Of a stretch of 64,000 nucleotides of DNA, positions 1 to 8,244 are shown in pieces (the first letter of the stretch is position 1; every line of letters starts with the position of its first letter). The position numbers and the translations under genes were made by a program. The notes beneath the pieces are model-generated. The model saw only the letters and a list, made by a program, of their open reading frames with translations. It was not told the origin of the DNA and ran no database searches. The DNA comes from Ardenticatenaceae bacterium. GTDB taxonomy: Bacteria; Chloroflexota; Anaerolineae; Promineifilales; Promineifilaceae. The stretch covers positions 1,364,001-1,428,000 of the forward strand of contig JACKCB010000001.1 in assembly GCA_020634235.1 (NCBI GenBank), in the 5' to 3' direction.

Positions 1-2
1 TC

Positions 3-2474
3 AGCGCCGCCAACAGCGGCCCCCACCCCTTTACCGTGCGCGCCGCCCACAGCAGCGCCGCCGCCGAAGCCAGCGCCGTGCACAGCGCCACCGGCCGCTG
101 GCAGGTAGCCCTGGCTCTGGACGCCAACAGCAGCACCGGTGGCCCCGGCACGCCGGCCGGCTATGTCCTCAGCGTCAGCAACCTGGGTGACACCATCGAC
201 AGCTACAGCCTGACCGTCGACCTCCCGGCCGGGTGGCAATACACCCTGGACGCCAACGGCAGCGAAACCGACAGCGTCACCCTCACCCCCGCCCCCTTCA
301 ACAGCGCCGAACTGCAACTGCTGGTGACGCCGCCCGTGGGCACCGCTCCCGGCAGCTACCCCTTCAGCGCCACGGCCCAATCACAGACCCGGCCGGGGAT
401 CACCACCACCGTCACCGCCACCCTGGAACTCCTCAACCGCGGCGTCCAGGTCACCCTCGACCCCGCCGAAACCACCCTCGACCCCACTAGCGGCGGCACC
501 TGGCAGGTCACCATCACCAACACCGGCAGCATCGCCGACAGCTACGTGCTAACCACCACCGGCATTCTCCTCAACGCCGAGTTTGCCACCAACCCCGTAA
601 CCCTGAACCCCGGCCAGGCCACTACTGTCGCCCTTAGCGCCAGCCAGTTCGCCTTCGCCCTGCCACAGCGCTATCCCTTCGCCGTTGCCGCCATCTCCCA
701 GAGCGACAACCGCGTCGCCAACGAAGCTCAGGGCGGCGTGACCTTTACGCCTTTCCAGGCCGTGCAGGTGGGCTGGCAACCCCCGGCCCAAACGGTGTCC
801 AATACCCTGTCCGCCAGCTTGCTCATGGTTATCACCAACACCGGCAACATCAACACCAACTACCAGTTCAGCCTGGACATGCCCGGCCTCAGCGGCCAAC
901 TGCCGGCTACCGCCCTGAACATCCCCGCCCAGCAAGTCGTCATGCTGCCCTTGAACGTAACCGCCGCCGCGGCCGGCACCTACGCCATCGAGGGCACGGC
1001 CAGCGGCAGCAGCGCCAGCGCCAGCGCCGTGGCCAGCGTCACCTTCGACGTGGCCGGCCAGCCGCCGCAAGCCAACGCCGGCCCCGATCAGACGGCAGAC
1101 GAGGGCGAGCTGGTACAGTTCAGCGGCAGTGCCAGCGACCCCGACGGCGGCCCGCTGACCATCCTCTGGACCTTTGGCGATGGCAGCAGCGCCAGCGGCA
1201 CCTTGTCCCCCACCCACACCTACGCCGACAACGGCCAGTTCACCGCCACGTTGGTGGTCACCGACAGCAGCGGCCTCAGCAGCAGTGACAGCCTGCAGGT
1301 AACGGTGGTCAACGTAGGCCCCACCGTCAACGCCGGCAGCAACCAGAACGCCAGCGAAGGCCAGACCGTGAGCCTGGCCCCGGCCACCTTCACCGACCCC
1401 GGCAGCGCCGACACCCACACCGCTACCATCAACTGGGGCGACGGCACGGTTGAGGCCGGCACAGTGAACCAGGCCGCCAACAGCGTCAGCGGCAGCCACA
1501 GCTACGCCGACAACGGCCTCTACACCGTCACCGTCACCGTCACCGATGACGACGGCGACAGCGACAGCGACAGCTTCACCGTGACTGTGAGCAACGTCGC
1601 CCCCACCGTCAATGCCGGCAGCAACCAGAATGCCGTCGAAGGCGACGCAGTCAGCCTGCCCCCGGCCACCTTCACCGACCCCGGCAGCGCCGACACCCAC
1701 ACCGCCCTCATCGACTGGGGCGACGGCACGGTGGAGCCGGGCACGGTGAACCAGGCGGCCAACACCGTTAGCGGCAGCCACACCTACGCCGACAACGACC
1801 TCTACACCGTCACCGTCACCGTCACCGATGATGATGGCGACAGCGGCAGCGACAACTTCACCGTCCTGGTAACCAATGCCGCGCCGGTAGTCAATGCCGG
1901 CAGCAACCAGAATGCGGTCGAGGGCGACACGGTCAGCCTGGCCCCGGCCACCTTCACCGACCCCGGCAGCGCCGACACCCACACGGCCACCATCAACTGG
2001 GGCGACGGTACGGTTGAGGCAGGCACGGTGAACCAGGCCGCCAACACCGTCAGCGGCAGCCACACCTACGCCGACAACGGCCTCTACACCGTCACCGTCA
2101 CCGTTACCGATAATGATGGCGGCAGCGGCAGCGACACCCTCACCGTCCTGGTAACCAACGCTGCGCCGGTGGTCAACGCCGGCGGCAACCAGGCGGTGGC
2201 TGCCCAGGCCCAGGTTTGCCTGGCTCCGGCCACCTTCACCGACGCCGGCAGCGCCGACACCCACACCGCCCTCATCGACTGGGGCGATGGCACAGTCACG
2301 GTGGGCACGGTGAACCAGGCCGCCGGGACGGTGAGCGGCTGCCACACCTACGCCGGCGGCGGCAGCTATACCGTCACCGTCACCGTCACCGATGACGATG
2401 GTGGCGTGGGCAGTGACAGCTTCACGGTGGATGTGGACTTCGCCATCCTTATGCCTATCATCGTCAGGCCGTAA
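3..2474 (+). CDS. Secreted PKD-repeat protein, C-terminal part (5' truncated)
   Basis: The reading frame is open back to the window edge (first complete codon at base 3), so the GTG at 36 is probably internal and the gene starts outside the window. The first ~350 residues hold repeated beta-sandwich modules resembling the NEW3/CARDB-type domains of surface proteins (recurring 'NTGSIADSY' and 'NTGNINTNY' motifs). They are followed by five PKD domains with the usual 'WGDGT' and 'HTYADNG' signatures. The last four PKD units are near-identical 94-residue repeats. The protein ends in a short hydrophobic tail, ILMPIIVRP, like the '(Y)LPLVxR' tails I associate with exported Chloroflexota proteins. 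The role is probably extracellular adhesion or a linker to a lost N-terminal enzyme domain. No catalytic domain is visible in the part seen. Confidence 0.85.
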   Translation, partial: SAANSGPHPFTVRAAHSSAAAEASAVHSATGRWQVALALDANSSTGGPGTPAGYVLSVSNLGDTIDSYSLTVDLPAGWQYTLDANGSETDSVTLTPAPFNSAELQLLVTPPVGTAPGSYPFSATAQSQTRPGITTTVTATLELLNRGVQVTLDPAETTLDPTSGGTWQVTITNTGSIADSYVLTTTGILLNAEFATNPVTLNPGQATTVALSASQFAFALPQRYPFAVAAISQSDNRVANEAQGGVTFTPFQAVQVGWQPPAQTVSNTLSASLLMVITNTGNINTNYQFSLDMPGLSGQLPATALNIPAQQVVMLPLNVTAAAAGTYAIEGTASGSSASASAVASVTFDVAGQPPQANAGPDQTADEGELVQFSGSASDPDGGPLTILWTFGDGSSASGTLSPTHTYADNGQFTATLVVTDSSGLSSSDSLQVTVVNVGPTVNAGSNQNASEGQTVSLAPATFTDPGSADTHTATINWGDGTVEAGTVNQAANSVSGSHSYADNGLYTVTVTVTDDDGDSDSDSFTVTVSNVAPTVNAGSNQNAVEGDAVSLPPATFTDPGSADTHTALIDWGDGTVEPGTVNQAANTVSGSHTYADNDLYTVTVTVTDDDGDSGSDNFTVLVTNAAPVVNAGSNQNAVEGDTVSLAPATFTDPGSADTHTATINWGDGTVEAGTVNQAANTVSGSHTYADNGLYTVTVTVTDNDGGSGSDTLTVLVTNAAPVVNAGGNQAVAAQAQVCLAPATFTDAGSADTHTALIDWGDGTVTVGTVNQAAGTVSGCHTYAGGGSYTVTVTVTDDDGGVGSDSFTVDVDFAILMPIIVRP
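1326..2453 (+). repeat. Four tandem 282-bp PKD-encoding repeats
   Basis: The same DNA phrase (cggccaccttcacc...) recurs at 1381, 1663, 1945 and 2227, exactly 282 bp (94 codons) apart. Unit borders are arbitrary; I set them at 1326, 1608, 1890 and 2172. Units 1-3 are very similar at DNA level and the fourth is the most diverged. Such arrays can expand or contract by recombination and are easily mis-assembled. Confidence 0.9.
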
Positions 2475-2490
2475 GCCTGGCACACCCCCA

Positions 2491-2521
2491 GCCCCGGCCG
2501 GGTACACATACCGGCCGGGGC
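2491..2521 (+). terminator. Hairpin after the PKD gene, made from two palindrome copies
   Basis: A perfect 11-bp stem (GCCCCGGCCGG / CCGGCCGGGGC) with a 9-nt loop begins 16 nt after the TAA stop. There is no U-tract, so it is not a classical intrinsic terminator, but its position fits 3'-end formation or mRNA protection. Both arms are copies of the dispersed CCCGGCCGGG-type motif. Confidence 0.45.
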
Positions 2522-2529
2522 ATTCCCTG

Positions 2530-2538
2530 TGCTATACT
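2530..2538 (+). promoter_or_regulatory. Extended -10 promoter for the desulfhydrase gene
   Basis: TG-C-TATACT is an extended -10 element about 68 nt upstream of the ATG at 2606. There is no good -35 hexamer at the expected distance, as is common for extended -10 promoters. Confidence 0.45.
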
Positions 2539-2605
2539 ATGGGCGCATCCTCCGGAAGTTTCCGGGCGGTGCGCCCAGTTCGTATCAGTTCAAGGAAGAA
2601 GCGCC

Positions 2606-3580
2606 ATGAAGCCCAACTACCCCAACCGCGTGACCCTGGCCCACCTGCCCACACCCGTAGAACGCCTGGAGCGACTGAGTAAACATCTAAACGGTCCGGA
2701 ACTGCTCATCAAGCGGGATGACCAGACAGGGCTGGCCACGGGCGGCAACAAAACACGCAAGCTGGAATTCCTGGTGGCGGCGGCCCTGGCCCAGGGCTGC
2801 GACCACCTGGTGACCACTGGCGCACCGCAAAGCAACCACTGCCGCCAGACGGCAGCGGCCGCCGCCCGCTGTGGGCTGGGCTGCAGCCTGGTGCTGCGCG
2901 GCAGCCCGCCAGCCCAAATAACGGGCAATTTACTGCTAGACCGCTTGTTGGGGGCACATCTCTACTGGAGCGGCTCCCGGCCGGGGAGCGAACGCATCGA
3001 CGAAGTGGTGGCCAACCTGAAAGCCATGGGGCGCGCGCCCTACATCATTCCCCTGGGCGGCTCCAACGTGGTGGGGGCAGCCGGCTACGTGCTGGCCATG
3101 CGGGAGCTAACGGAGCAGTTAGCCGCGCTGCAGCAAAATGTGGACTTCATCGTCTTTGCCAGCAGCAGCGGCGGCACCCACGCCGGCCTGGTGTTGGGGG
3201 CGCAGGTGTACGGCTTTCGCGGCCAGGTGTTGGGGATGAGTGTGGACCACCCGGCCGGGGAGCTGATGCGCAACGTCTCCGCCCTGGCCACGGCCACTGC
3301 CACCCACCTGGGCCTGGGCACCCTCTCGGTGGCCGACAGCGTGGTGGTTAACGACGATTACCTGGGTGATGGCTATGCGCAAGTCGGCGACACGGAGCGG
3401 GAAGCGATCCGGCTGCTGGCCCAGTTGGAGGGCATCTTACTGGACCCGGTGTACACCGGCCGGGCCATGGGCGGCCTCATCGACCTGATCCGCTGGGGGG
3501 CGTTCACCCGCGGCCAGACGGTACTCTTCTGGCATACCGGCGGCACCGCCGCCCTACCCGCCTTCGCCGACAAGCTGTAG
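2606..3580 (+). CDS. D-cysteine desulfhydrase / ACC deaminase family PLP enzyme
   Basis: A 324-residue fold-type II PLP enzyme of normal family length. The PLP lysine lies in 'GGNKTRKLEF' near residue 50, and the substrate-carboxylate loop is 'TTGAPQSNHCRQ' around residue 75. The later glycine-rich segment ('SSSGGTHAGLVLG') binds the cofactor phosphate. The family includes D-cysteine desulfhydrase and ACC deaminase; sequence inspection alone cannot choose between them, though the overall look is closer to D-cysteine desulfhydrase. The start is supported by an AAGGAAG Shine-Dalgarno 8 nt upstream of the ATG. The gene has its own extended -10 promoter and is convergent with the next gene, 12 bp away. 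Confidence 0.88.
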   Translation: MKPNYPNRVTLAHLPTPVERLERLSKHLNGPELLIKRDDQTGLATGGNKTRKLEFLVAAALAQGCDHLVTTGAPQSNHCRQTAAAAARCGLGCSLVLRGSPPAQITGNLLLDRLLGAHLYWSGSRPGSERIDEVVANLKAMGRAPYIIPLGGSNVVGAAGYVLAMRELTEQLAALQQNVDFIVFASSSGGTHAGLVLGAQVYGFRGQVLGMSVDHPAGELMRNVSALATATATHLGLGTLSVADSVVVNDDYLGDGYAQVGDTEREAIRLLAQLEGILLDPVYTGRAMGGLIDLIRWGAFTRGQTVLFWHTGGTAALPAFADKL

Positions 3581-3592
3581 CCCCAACCCGCC

Positions 3593-4363
3593 TCAGGCAG
3601 GCCGCAGCCGGGCCGTGGTAATGGGGTGGTGCACCCAGACGTTTGGCTCCACGTAGCGCCCCACATCGGCCTGAGTATCTATCTGCACCGGGCAGAGCGC
3701 GCCCGGCACCACGTAGTCGCCACTGTCCGGGAAGCGCAGGCCGCTCCACGACTCCCATTCGGCCACGGTGCCCTCGATGAGCATGGAGGGATGGGCCACT
3801 CTGAGCAGTTCGCCGCCGCAGCGCCAATGCACGCGCAGCCAGGGGTCGAAGGGGGCGCCATCCGGCCGCTGCCACCAGGCATAGCGCTCCATGGGGGTCA
3901 GCGGGTAGCGCGCTTTCATGGAGGGGCGCACGGCCACAATCACCGCTTGCAGCCCGTGGCTTTGGGCCAGTTCACGCACGCCATTCACCATGCGGTAGCT
4001 CACCCCCTGCCCGTGATAGTCGGGCTGGATGGAGATTTCCAGAGCGACCAGGGTGTTGGGCACCCGGCCGGTCTCAAAATCTTCCACCGCACGCACCAAT
4101 GACTCGGCCCAACCTACTGGCAGCCCGGCCACCGTGCCATCCCAATAGCAGGGGATGGTCTGGGCCACTGCCACCGGCCGGGCCTGTTCATCCAGCAGAT
4201 AGCGCTGGTAGGCCGGGAACTGCTCCAGCAAATAGTGCCAGTAGGCGTCAGCATAGCGGTCATGGAACATGAACGCCGGCCAGATGCGCTGCTTCTGCGG
4301 CCAAAAATCGTCGGCCAGGTTGGGCTGGCCGGCCAGGGTTGCAAAGGAAAATGTGTCGGACAT
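3593..4363 (-). CDS. GNAT-family N-acetyltransferase
   Basis: A 256-residue soluble protein. The acetyl-CoA-binding motif A of GNAT enzymes is visible as 'ALEISIQPDYHGQGVSYRMV' around residues 130-150 (Q-x-x-G-x-G/S pattern), with the preceding beta strand and following helix. The residues before it would form the acceptor side. The substrate is unknown. I prefer the ATG at 4363 over the in-frame GTG at 4369 because GAGGTG lies correctly spaced before the ATG and overlaps the GTG. It is the last gene of a minus-strand run (GH-A hydrolase, glycosyltransferase, acetyltransferase), 29 bp after the glycosyltransferase. An acetyl transfer linked to a glycan is possible but only inferred. Confidence 0.75.
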   Translation of the reverse strand: MSDTFSFATLAGQPNLADDFWPQKQRIWPAFMFHDRYADAYWHYLLEQFPAYQRYLLDEQARPVAVAQTIPCYWDGTVAGLPVGWAESLVRAVEDFETGRVPNTLVALEISIQPDYHGQGVSYRMVNGVRELAQSHGLQAVIVAVRPSMKARYPLTPMERYAWWQRPDGAPFDPWLRVHWRCGGELLRVAHPSMLIEGTVAEWESWSGLRFPDSGDYVVPGALCPVQIDTQADVGRYVEPNVWVHHPITTARLRPA

Positions 4364-4392
4364 AAGCACCTCGTCTGGTGTATCGTCCCGGT

Positions 4393-6357
4393 TCAGGGCA
4401 CGGTAATTGTGGCCAGGGGCAGGGCGTCACCCCGCTCCCCGGCCGGGGTCACATATTCCAGCCGCGCGGCCGGGTCGGCCAGGTCATACAGCCCCAGCAG
4501 CAGCGTGTAACGGCCGGGCGGCGTGCCCGGCGGCAGCAAAAGGCCATGATTATCGATCACCGTCTCGCCGGGCGGCCAGGTGGTGGTCAGGGCCAGGCCG
4601 CCGCCTGGCTCGCTGTCGCGCTGGGTCACCAGCGTGCCATCAGCCGTCACCAGGTGCAGGAAGATTTTGTAGCGCGTGGCCAGCGGCCGGTTGGTCTGCC
4701 AGAACAGGGTCAGGGGGATAATGTCACCGGCCGGGAAGGTGTCCCCAGTCAGCGTGTAGCCCAGCAGGGTAATGTCTGGCCCAAAGCGCACCCCGGCCGG
4801 GGTGGCCATGTTCACCGCCGCGGCCGGGGGCAGCGCATACATCACAAAGCGCACATCCCCTACCCATTCCTCAGTGGCCTTGAAGGCGTGGGTATCCAGC
4901 CAACGCTCCACCAGCCGCTCCGGGTCCCGCTCCGCTTCACCCCAGAAGATGGCGTACAGCCGCTGGTGGCGGGCGGCGATTTCGCTCAGGTCGGCGGCGA
5001 TGCGGTCGGGGTCGGGCCGCCCGGCCGGGAGCGGGTAAACGGGTGCGCCGTCGCGGTGGTAGTAGGTGAACACCTCCCACTGGTTGGCCGCGTCCAGAAT
5101 GATGCCGGCGTTGGGATGGGCGTCGGCGGCGATGCGGGCCGCCATGGTGCGATAGTCGGCGCGGGCGTAGGCGGGGTTGGTGTACAGGTTGGCCAGCGCC
5201 CGGCCGGGGCCAATCAATGCCAGCAGCCCCAGGGCCAGCAGGGCCAGTTGGGCCGCCCGCCGCCCGGCCGGGCGCAGCACTGCGCTCCACCCCCAGGCCA
5301 CGGCCAGTCCCCGGCCGGGGAGCAGGCAAAAGAAGGGCAGCGCCGCCAACAGAAATTTCTCGTAGGCCGGCCGGGTGGTGCCCACGACGGCCATAAAGAG
5401 CAGCGGCACCAACACCCCCAACCAGGGAGCCAGGCCAGGCACATCCGGCCGCCGCCGCCAATCCAGGGCGGCCAGCAGGGCGAATCCGGCCAGGATGAGC
5501 AGCGGGAGGAGCGTGGCCGCATCCCCGGCCGGGCCAAGCGCCAGGAAACGCACTGCCGCACGGCCAAAATCGAGCAGCGGCGTGCTGTCACCCGGCCGGC
5601 CGCCGGCCTGGCGCAGGAAAATGGGCAGCCAGGGGAGGTAGAGGAGGAGGGTGAGGAGCATGAGGGCGGCCCAGTGGCCGAGGCGGCGCAGGGGAGAGGG
5701 AACGCTAGGGTGAGGGGGTGAGGAGGTGAGGGGGTGAGGGGAGCGGGCTTCGTGGCCGATGTGGATGAGGACCAGGATGTTTTGCCAGAGGAGGACAGCA
5801 GGGTAGAAGTAGTGGGTGTAGAGACCGGCGGCAGAGGTGAGGACGTAGGCCAGGGCCAGGCGGTGGGAATAGGCCCGGCCGGGCAATCTTAACAGCAGCA
5901 GGGTGGACAGCGCGGCCCAGAGAGCCAGCAGGGCGTACATGCGCGCTTCCTGGCTGTAGTAGATGAGGGCCGGGCTGAGGGCGGCCAGCAGCCCGGCCAG
6001 GAGAGCGGTGGGTCGGCCCCGGCCGGGGTACGCCACCCGCCCCAGGGCCACCACCAGCGCCACCACAGCTACCCCGGCAAAGGCCGACAGCGCTCGCAGG
6101 CCAAACTCGCTATCGCCCAGCAGTTCGCGCCAGCCGCGCAGCAGCAGGTAATAGAGCGGTGGGTGAATATCGCTGGCCGTCCCCTCAAGGATCAGCGCCA
6201 GGGAACGCTCGCTGAGGCGGGCGCTGTTGCCCTCGTCGTTCCAGAAGGATTGGGCATCCAGCCGGTAAAAGCGCAGGGCCGTGGCCAGCAGCAGGATGAA
6301 CAGGGCGGCCGCCAGAAAACGGCGCTTAATCCGTGTGCGGTTTGTCCGGGAGGTCAT
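4393..6357 (-). CDS. GT39-like membrane glycosyltransferase
   Basis: A 654-residue integral membrane protein of the PMT/ArnT-like GT-C class. After a basic N-terminus and TM1 comes an acidic loop ('FWNDEGNSARLSERS', about residues 37-51) matching the catalytic Asp/Glu loop of the family. 'DIHPPLYYLLL' follows, then about ten more hydrophobic segments up to about residue 390. The C-terminal ~260 residues form a soluble, probably extracytoplasmic domain. Such enzymes use polyprenyl-phosphate sugars to glycosylate proteins or lipids on the outer face. The start overlaps the end of the upstream glycoside hydrolase gene by 32 nt, so the two are probably translationally coupled. The acceptor cannot be deduced. 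Confidence 0.82.
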   Translation of the reverse strand: MTSRTNRTRIKRRFLAAALFILLLATALRFYRLDAQSFWNDEGNSARLSERSLALILEGTASDIHPPLYYLLLRGWRELLGDSEFGLRALSAFAGVAVVALVVALGRVAYPGRGRPTALLAGLLAALSPALIYYSQEARMYALLALWAALSTLLLLRLPGRAYSHRLALAYVLTSAAGLYTHYFYPAVLLWQNILVLIHIGHEARSPHPLTSSPPHPSVPSPLRRLGHWAALMLLTLLLYLPWLPIFLRQAGGRPGDSTPLLDFGRAAVRFLALGPAGDAATLLPLLILAGFALLAALDWRRRPDVPGLAPWLGVLVPLLFMAVVGTTRPAYEKFLLAALPFFCLLPGRGLAVAWGWSAVLRPAGRRAAQLALLALGLLALIGPGRALANLYTNPAYARADYRTMAARIAADAHPNAGIILDAANQWEVFTYYHRDGAPVYPLPAGRPDPDRIAADLSEIAARHQRLYAIFWGEAERDPERLVERWLDTHAFKATEEWVGDVRFVMYALPPAAAVNMATPAGVRFGPDITLLGYTLTGDTFPAGDIIPLTLFWQTNRPLATRYKIFLHLVTADGTLVTQRDSEPGGGLALTTTWPPGETVIDNHGLLLPPGTPPGRYTLLLGLYDLADPAARLEYVTPAGERGDALPLATITVP

Positions 6358-7708
6358 GGGGGGTTAGAAAGAAGAGCAGCCACAGAAACAGGAGCGTGCC
6401 GCTGGCCAGGGCCAGCCCCGGCCGGGCTTGCTGCCACACGTACACCCAGGCCGGCTGCGGCGCAACCTGCGGCTGGCTGCGCGCAAAATCGCTCACGCTG
6501 TCCCACACCGGCAGCGGCGTGAAATCCGGCTCCAACATGCGGAAGTAATACCAGGCCTGGTCTTTCTCATAATCGGCCGGGCGCTTGAAGAACCAGTAGT
6601 TGTTCACCCCCACCCAGGGCCACTCGGCCAGCGCCCGCTGGTAGGCGGCCACGCCATAGGCGGCCTGCTGCGCTTCGGTCACCCGGCCATAGGCGGGGTA
6701 AATCTCTTCCGGGGCCACGTTCCAACCCATCTCGCTGATCCAGATGGGTTTGGCCGCGTCGCCATGGTCCACCATCACGTCACGCAAAAAGAGGTTGTGC
6801 GGGTAGTTGATGACAGTGGGGCGCAGCCGCTGGTCGGTGGGGCCAGACCAGAGGCCGTATCCCTGGGCGGAGAGGATGTCGAAGCACGCCCCCGCCCCGG
6901 CCGCGTACATGCGCTGCAAGAAGATGAGGTCGTTCAGGTCCCGGCCGGAGAGAGAAACCGTTGGTGAGAGCGCGCCGGCCAGAATCACCGCCTGCGGATT
7001 GGCTTCCTTGGCCCGCCGGTAGCCGGTGCACAGCAGCTCGGTGTAGGCCTCTGGGTCCACCGCCTGCTCACCCCATTCCGGGTAGATGTTGGGTTCGTTC
7101 CACAACTGGAAATAGGTGATACGCCCGCGGTAACGGCTGACCACGGCGGCCACGAAATCGCCATAATCGGCGAAGTCGTCGGGTGGGGCGTGGGTGCCGA
7201 TGGTGTCGGTGAGGGCGCGCGTCCAGGCGGGCGGGTTACCCAGGCGGGCGATGATTTCAATGTCATATTGCCCGGCCAGATCGACGATGTTGTCGTACTT
7301 GGCCCAGGCATCGATGGCATCGGCGGCGCCATCGCCGTCGACGTCGTTGCGCCGGTCTACAAAATCCCCTTTGCCGCCAATCTCAATATCCTCCCAGGTG
7401 AATTCCTGGCGGATGAAGCGGAAGCCGGCCTCGTGCAGCCGGCGCAGGCTTTCCTGGCGTACTTCGGGCAGCACTTCCAGTTGGAGGAAGGTGTTAGCCC
7501 CAAAGGGGGAGACGCTGGTGTAAGCGATGCCGGCCTGGGGGGCGAGGTCGGGTTGGGGGCGGATGGCGCTGTTGAGCCAGTGCAGCAGGCCGCGCAGTTG
7601 CCCGGCCGGGGCTTCTTCACCGGTGAGGTCATAGAGCGACCCGGCCGGGGGCCAGAAGGCCGCCAGCAAGCCCAACAGGGCCAGGAAGAAGGTCAGTTTG
7701 CGCCACAT
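6326..7708 (-). CDS. Membrane-anchored clan GH-A glycoside hydrolase
   Basis: A 460-residue protein with an N-terminal hydrophobic anchor (residues 5-24), an extracytoplasmic (beta/alpha)8-type domain and a C-terminal transmembrane segment (about 428-448). The acid/base glutamate is E205 in 'LWNEPN' and the nucleophile is E326 in 'WISEMGWN', the classic clan GH-A pair. This places it among GH5/GH39/GH42-like enzymes of unclear family. Residues 122-133 (DVDGDGAADAID) look like a calcium-binding loop. It is the first gene of a minus-strand unit with the glycosyltransferase it overlaps, which suggests synthesis and trimming of one surface glycan. Anchoring at both ends is unusual for a polysaccharide degrader and favours an envelope role. 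Confidence 0.82.
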   Translation of the reverse strand: MWRKLTFFLALLGLLAAFWPPAGSLYDLTGEEAPAGQLRGLLHWLNSAIRPQPDLAPQAGIAYTSVSPFGANTFLQLEVLPEVRQESLRRLHEAGFRFIRQEFTWEDIEIGGKGDFVDRRNDVDGDGAADAIDAWAKYDNIVDLAGQYDIEIIARLGNPPAWTRALTDTIGTHAPPDDFADYGDFVAAVVSRYRGRITYFQLWNEPNIYPEWGEQAVDPEAYTELLCTGYRRAKEANPQAVILAGALSPTVSLSGRDLNDLIFLQRMYAAGAGACFDILSAQGYGLWSGPTDQRLRPTVINYPHNLFLRDVMVDHGDAAKPIWISEMGWNVAPEEIYPAYGRVTEAQQAAYGVAAYQRALAEWPWVGVNNYWFFKRPADYEKDQAWYYFRMLEPDFTPLPVWDSVSDFARSQPQVAPQPAWVYVWQQARPGLALASGTLLFLWLLFFLTPHDLPDKPHTD

Positions 7709-7716
7709 AAGGGGCG

Positions 7717-7722
7717 ATTATA
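7717..7722 (-). promoter_or_regulatory. Consensus -10 box, possibly for a leaderless mRNA
   Basis: On the minus strand TATAAT ends only 8 nt before the ATG at 7708, so transcription would start within a few bases of the start codon. No Shine-Dalgarno is visible. The -35 region is not recognisable. Confidence 0.35.
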
Positions 7723-7933
7723 CCCGCCCCATCCCCAATCCGCCTAACCGGCCGTAGTAATTCTAAATGTAGGGGGAAAAGGGGCGCAACAGGGCAGAAG
7801 GTTACCAGATAGCGTTGCATGTGAGCTGCCCGAGGTCGCGCTGGGCGACTGATCAAGTTTTGCAGTAAGCGCTCGCTCCCCAAACGCTGCCCCGCGCGAG
7901 GGCGCTTCGCGCCCCGCGCGGGAAAACTTAATG

Positions 7934-7981
7934 GGGTTTTTTCAGTTTTTGGGGCAACTGCCCCAAAAACTGAAAAAACCC
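7934..7981. repeat. 48-bp perfect palindrome (23-bp arms, 2-nt centre)
   Basis: The left arm runs 7934-7956 (begins GGGTTTTTTCAG, ends GGGGCA) and the right arm 7959-7981 is its exact reverse complement, separated by AC. It lies between divergent promoters, where an intrinsic terminator has no obvious job. Its T6/A6 runs are inside the arms rather than after the stem. Confidence 0.9.
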
Positions 7982-7991
7982 TGCTTTGATT

Positions 7992-8025
7992 GGCGTCGCC
8001 AGGCGCGAAGCGCCGAGGCGACGCC
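7992..8025. repeat. Nested GC-rich hairpin
   Basis: Outer arms GGCGTCGCC (7992-8000) and GGCGACGCC (8017-8025) enclose inner arms GGCGC (8002-8006) and GCGCC (8010-8014) around a GAA loop. It starts 11 bp after the large palindrome, so the two may be one compound element. Confidence 0.75.
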
Positions 8026-8114
8026 CCCGGCGCTTGACCTCTCGGCTCGTTTCGGAGGGGGGGAGTGAACGATTCCGTTTTACATCTAGAATTGCTGAAC
8101 CGGCCGGGCATTCG

Positions 8115-8143
8115 TTGCCTCCGCTCCGGCCGTATGATAGACT
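8115..8143 (+). promoter_or_regulatory. Probable promoter for the EtfD-like gene
   Basis: TTGCCT (8115-8120) and TAGACT (8138-8143) are separated by 17 nt, about 100 nt upstream of the ATG at 8245. Each hexamer matches the sigma-70 consensus at 4 of 6 positions. Confidence 0.4.
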
Positions 8144-8244
8144 TTATGACGCACCATGTCAGCGATTATGGGGACGAACCAGCCCCGGCCGGGGCTGGGC
8201 CAGGCACCCTTTTTCGCTTCCGTGTTTCAGGATGAGGAGGAACG

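Larger units (their letters stand above)
7709..8244. other. Divergent intergenic region with strong inverted repeats
   Basis: 536 bp lie between two divergent genes. There is no credible gene: the open frame that crosses it on the minus strand has no coding character and overlaps the hydrolase start. It contains three structured elements in about 150 bp: a GC-rich imperfect inverted repeat near 7899-7921, the 48-bp perfect palindrome at 7934-7981, and a nested hairpin at 7992-8025. Promoters for the flanking genes lie at either end. Confidence 0.7.

Noticed and set aside
549..2507. Very long open frame antisense to the PKD gene
   Set aside because: It is a Gly/Val/Ala-rich translation of the reverse strand of the PKD repeats. 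The 282-bp periodicity and high GC keep it open; it has no start signal and no domain.
4378..5721. Long plus-strand open frame opposite the glycosyltransferase
   Set aside because: Low-complexity Gly/Gln/Arg-rich product fully inside a well-supported membrane protein gene on the other strand.
7629..8111. Minus-strand open frame across the palindromic intergenic region
   Set aside because: It starts in the intergenic repeats and overlaps the hydrolase gene in another frame. The 'protein' is simply the translation of the inverted repeats.
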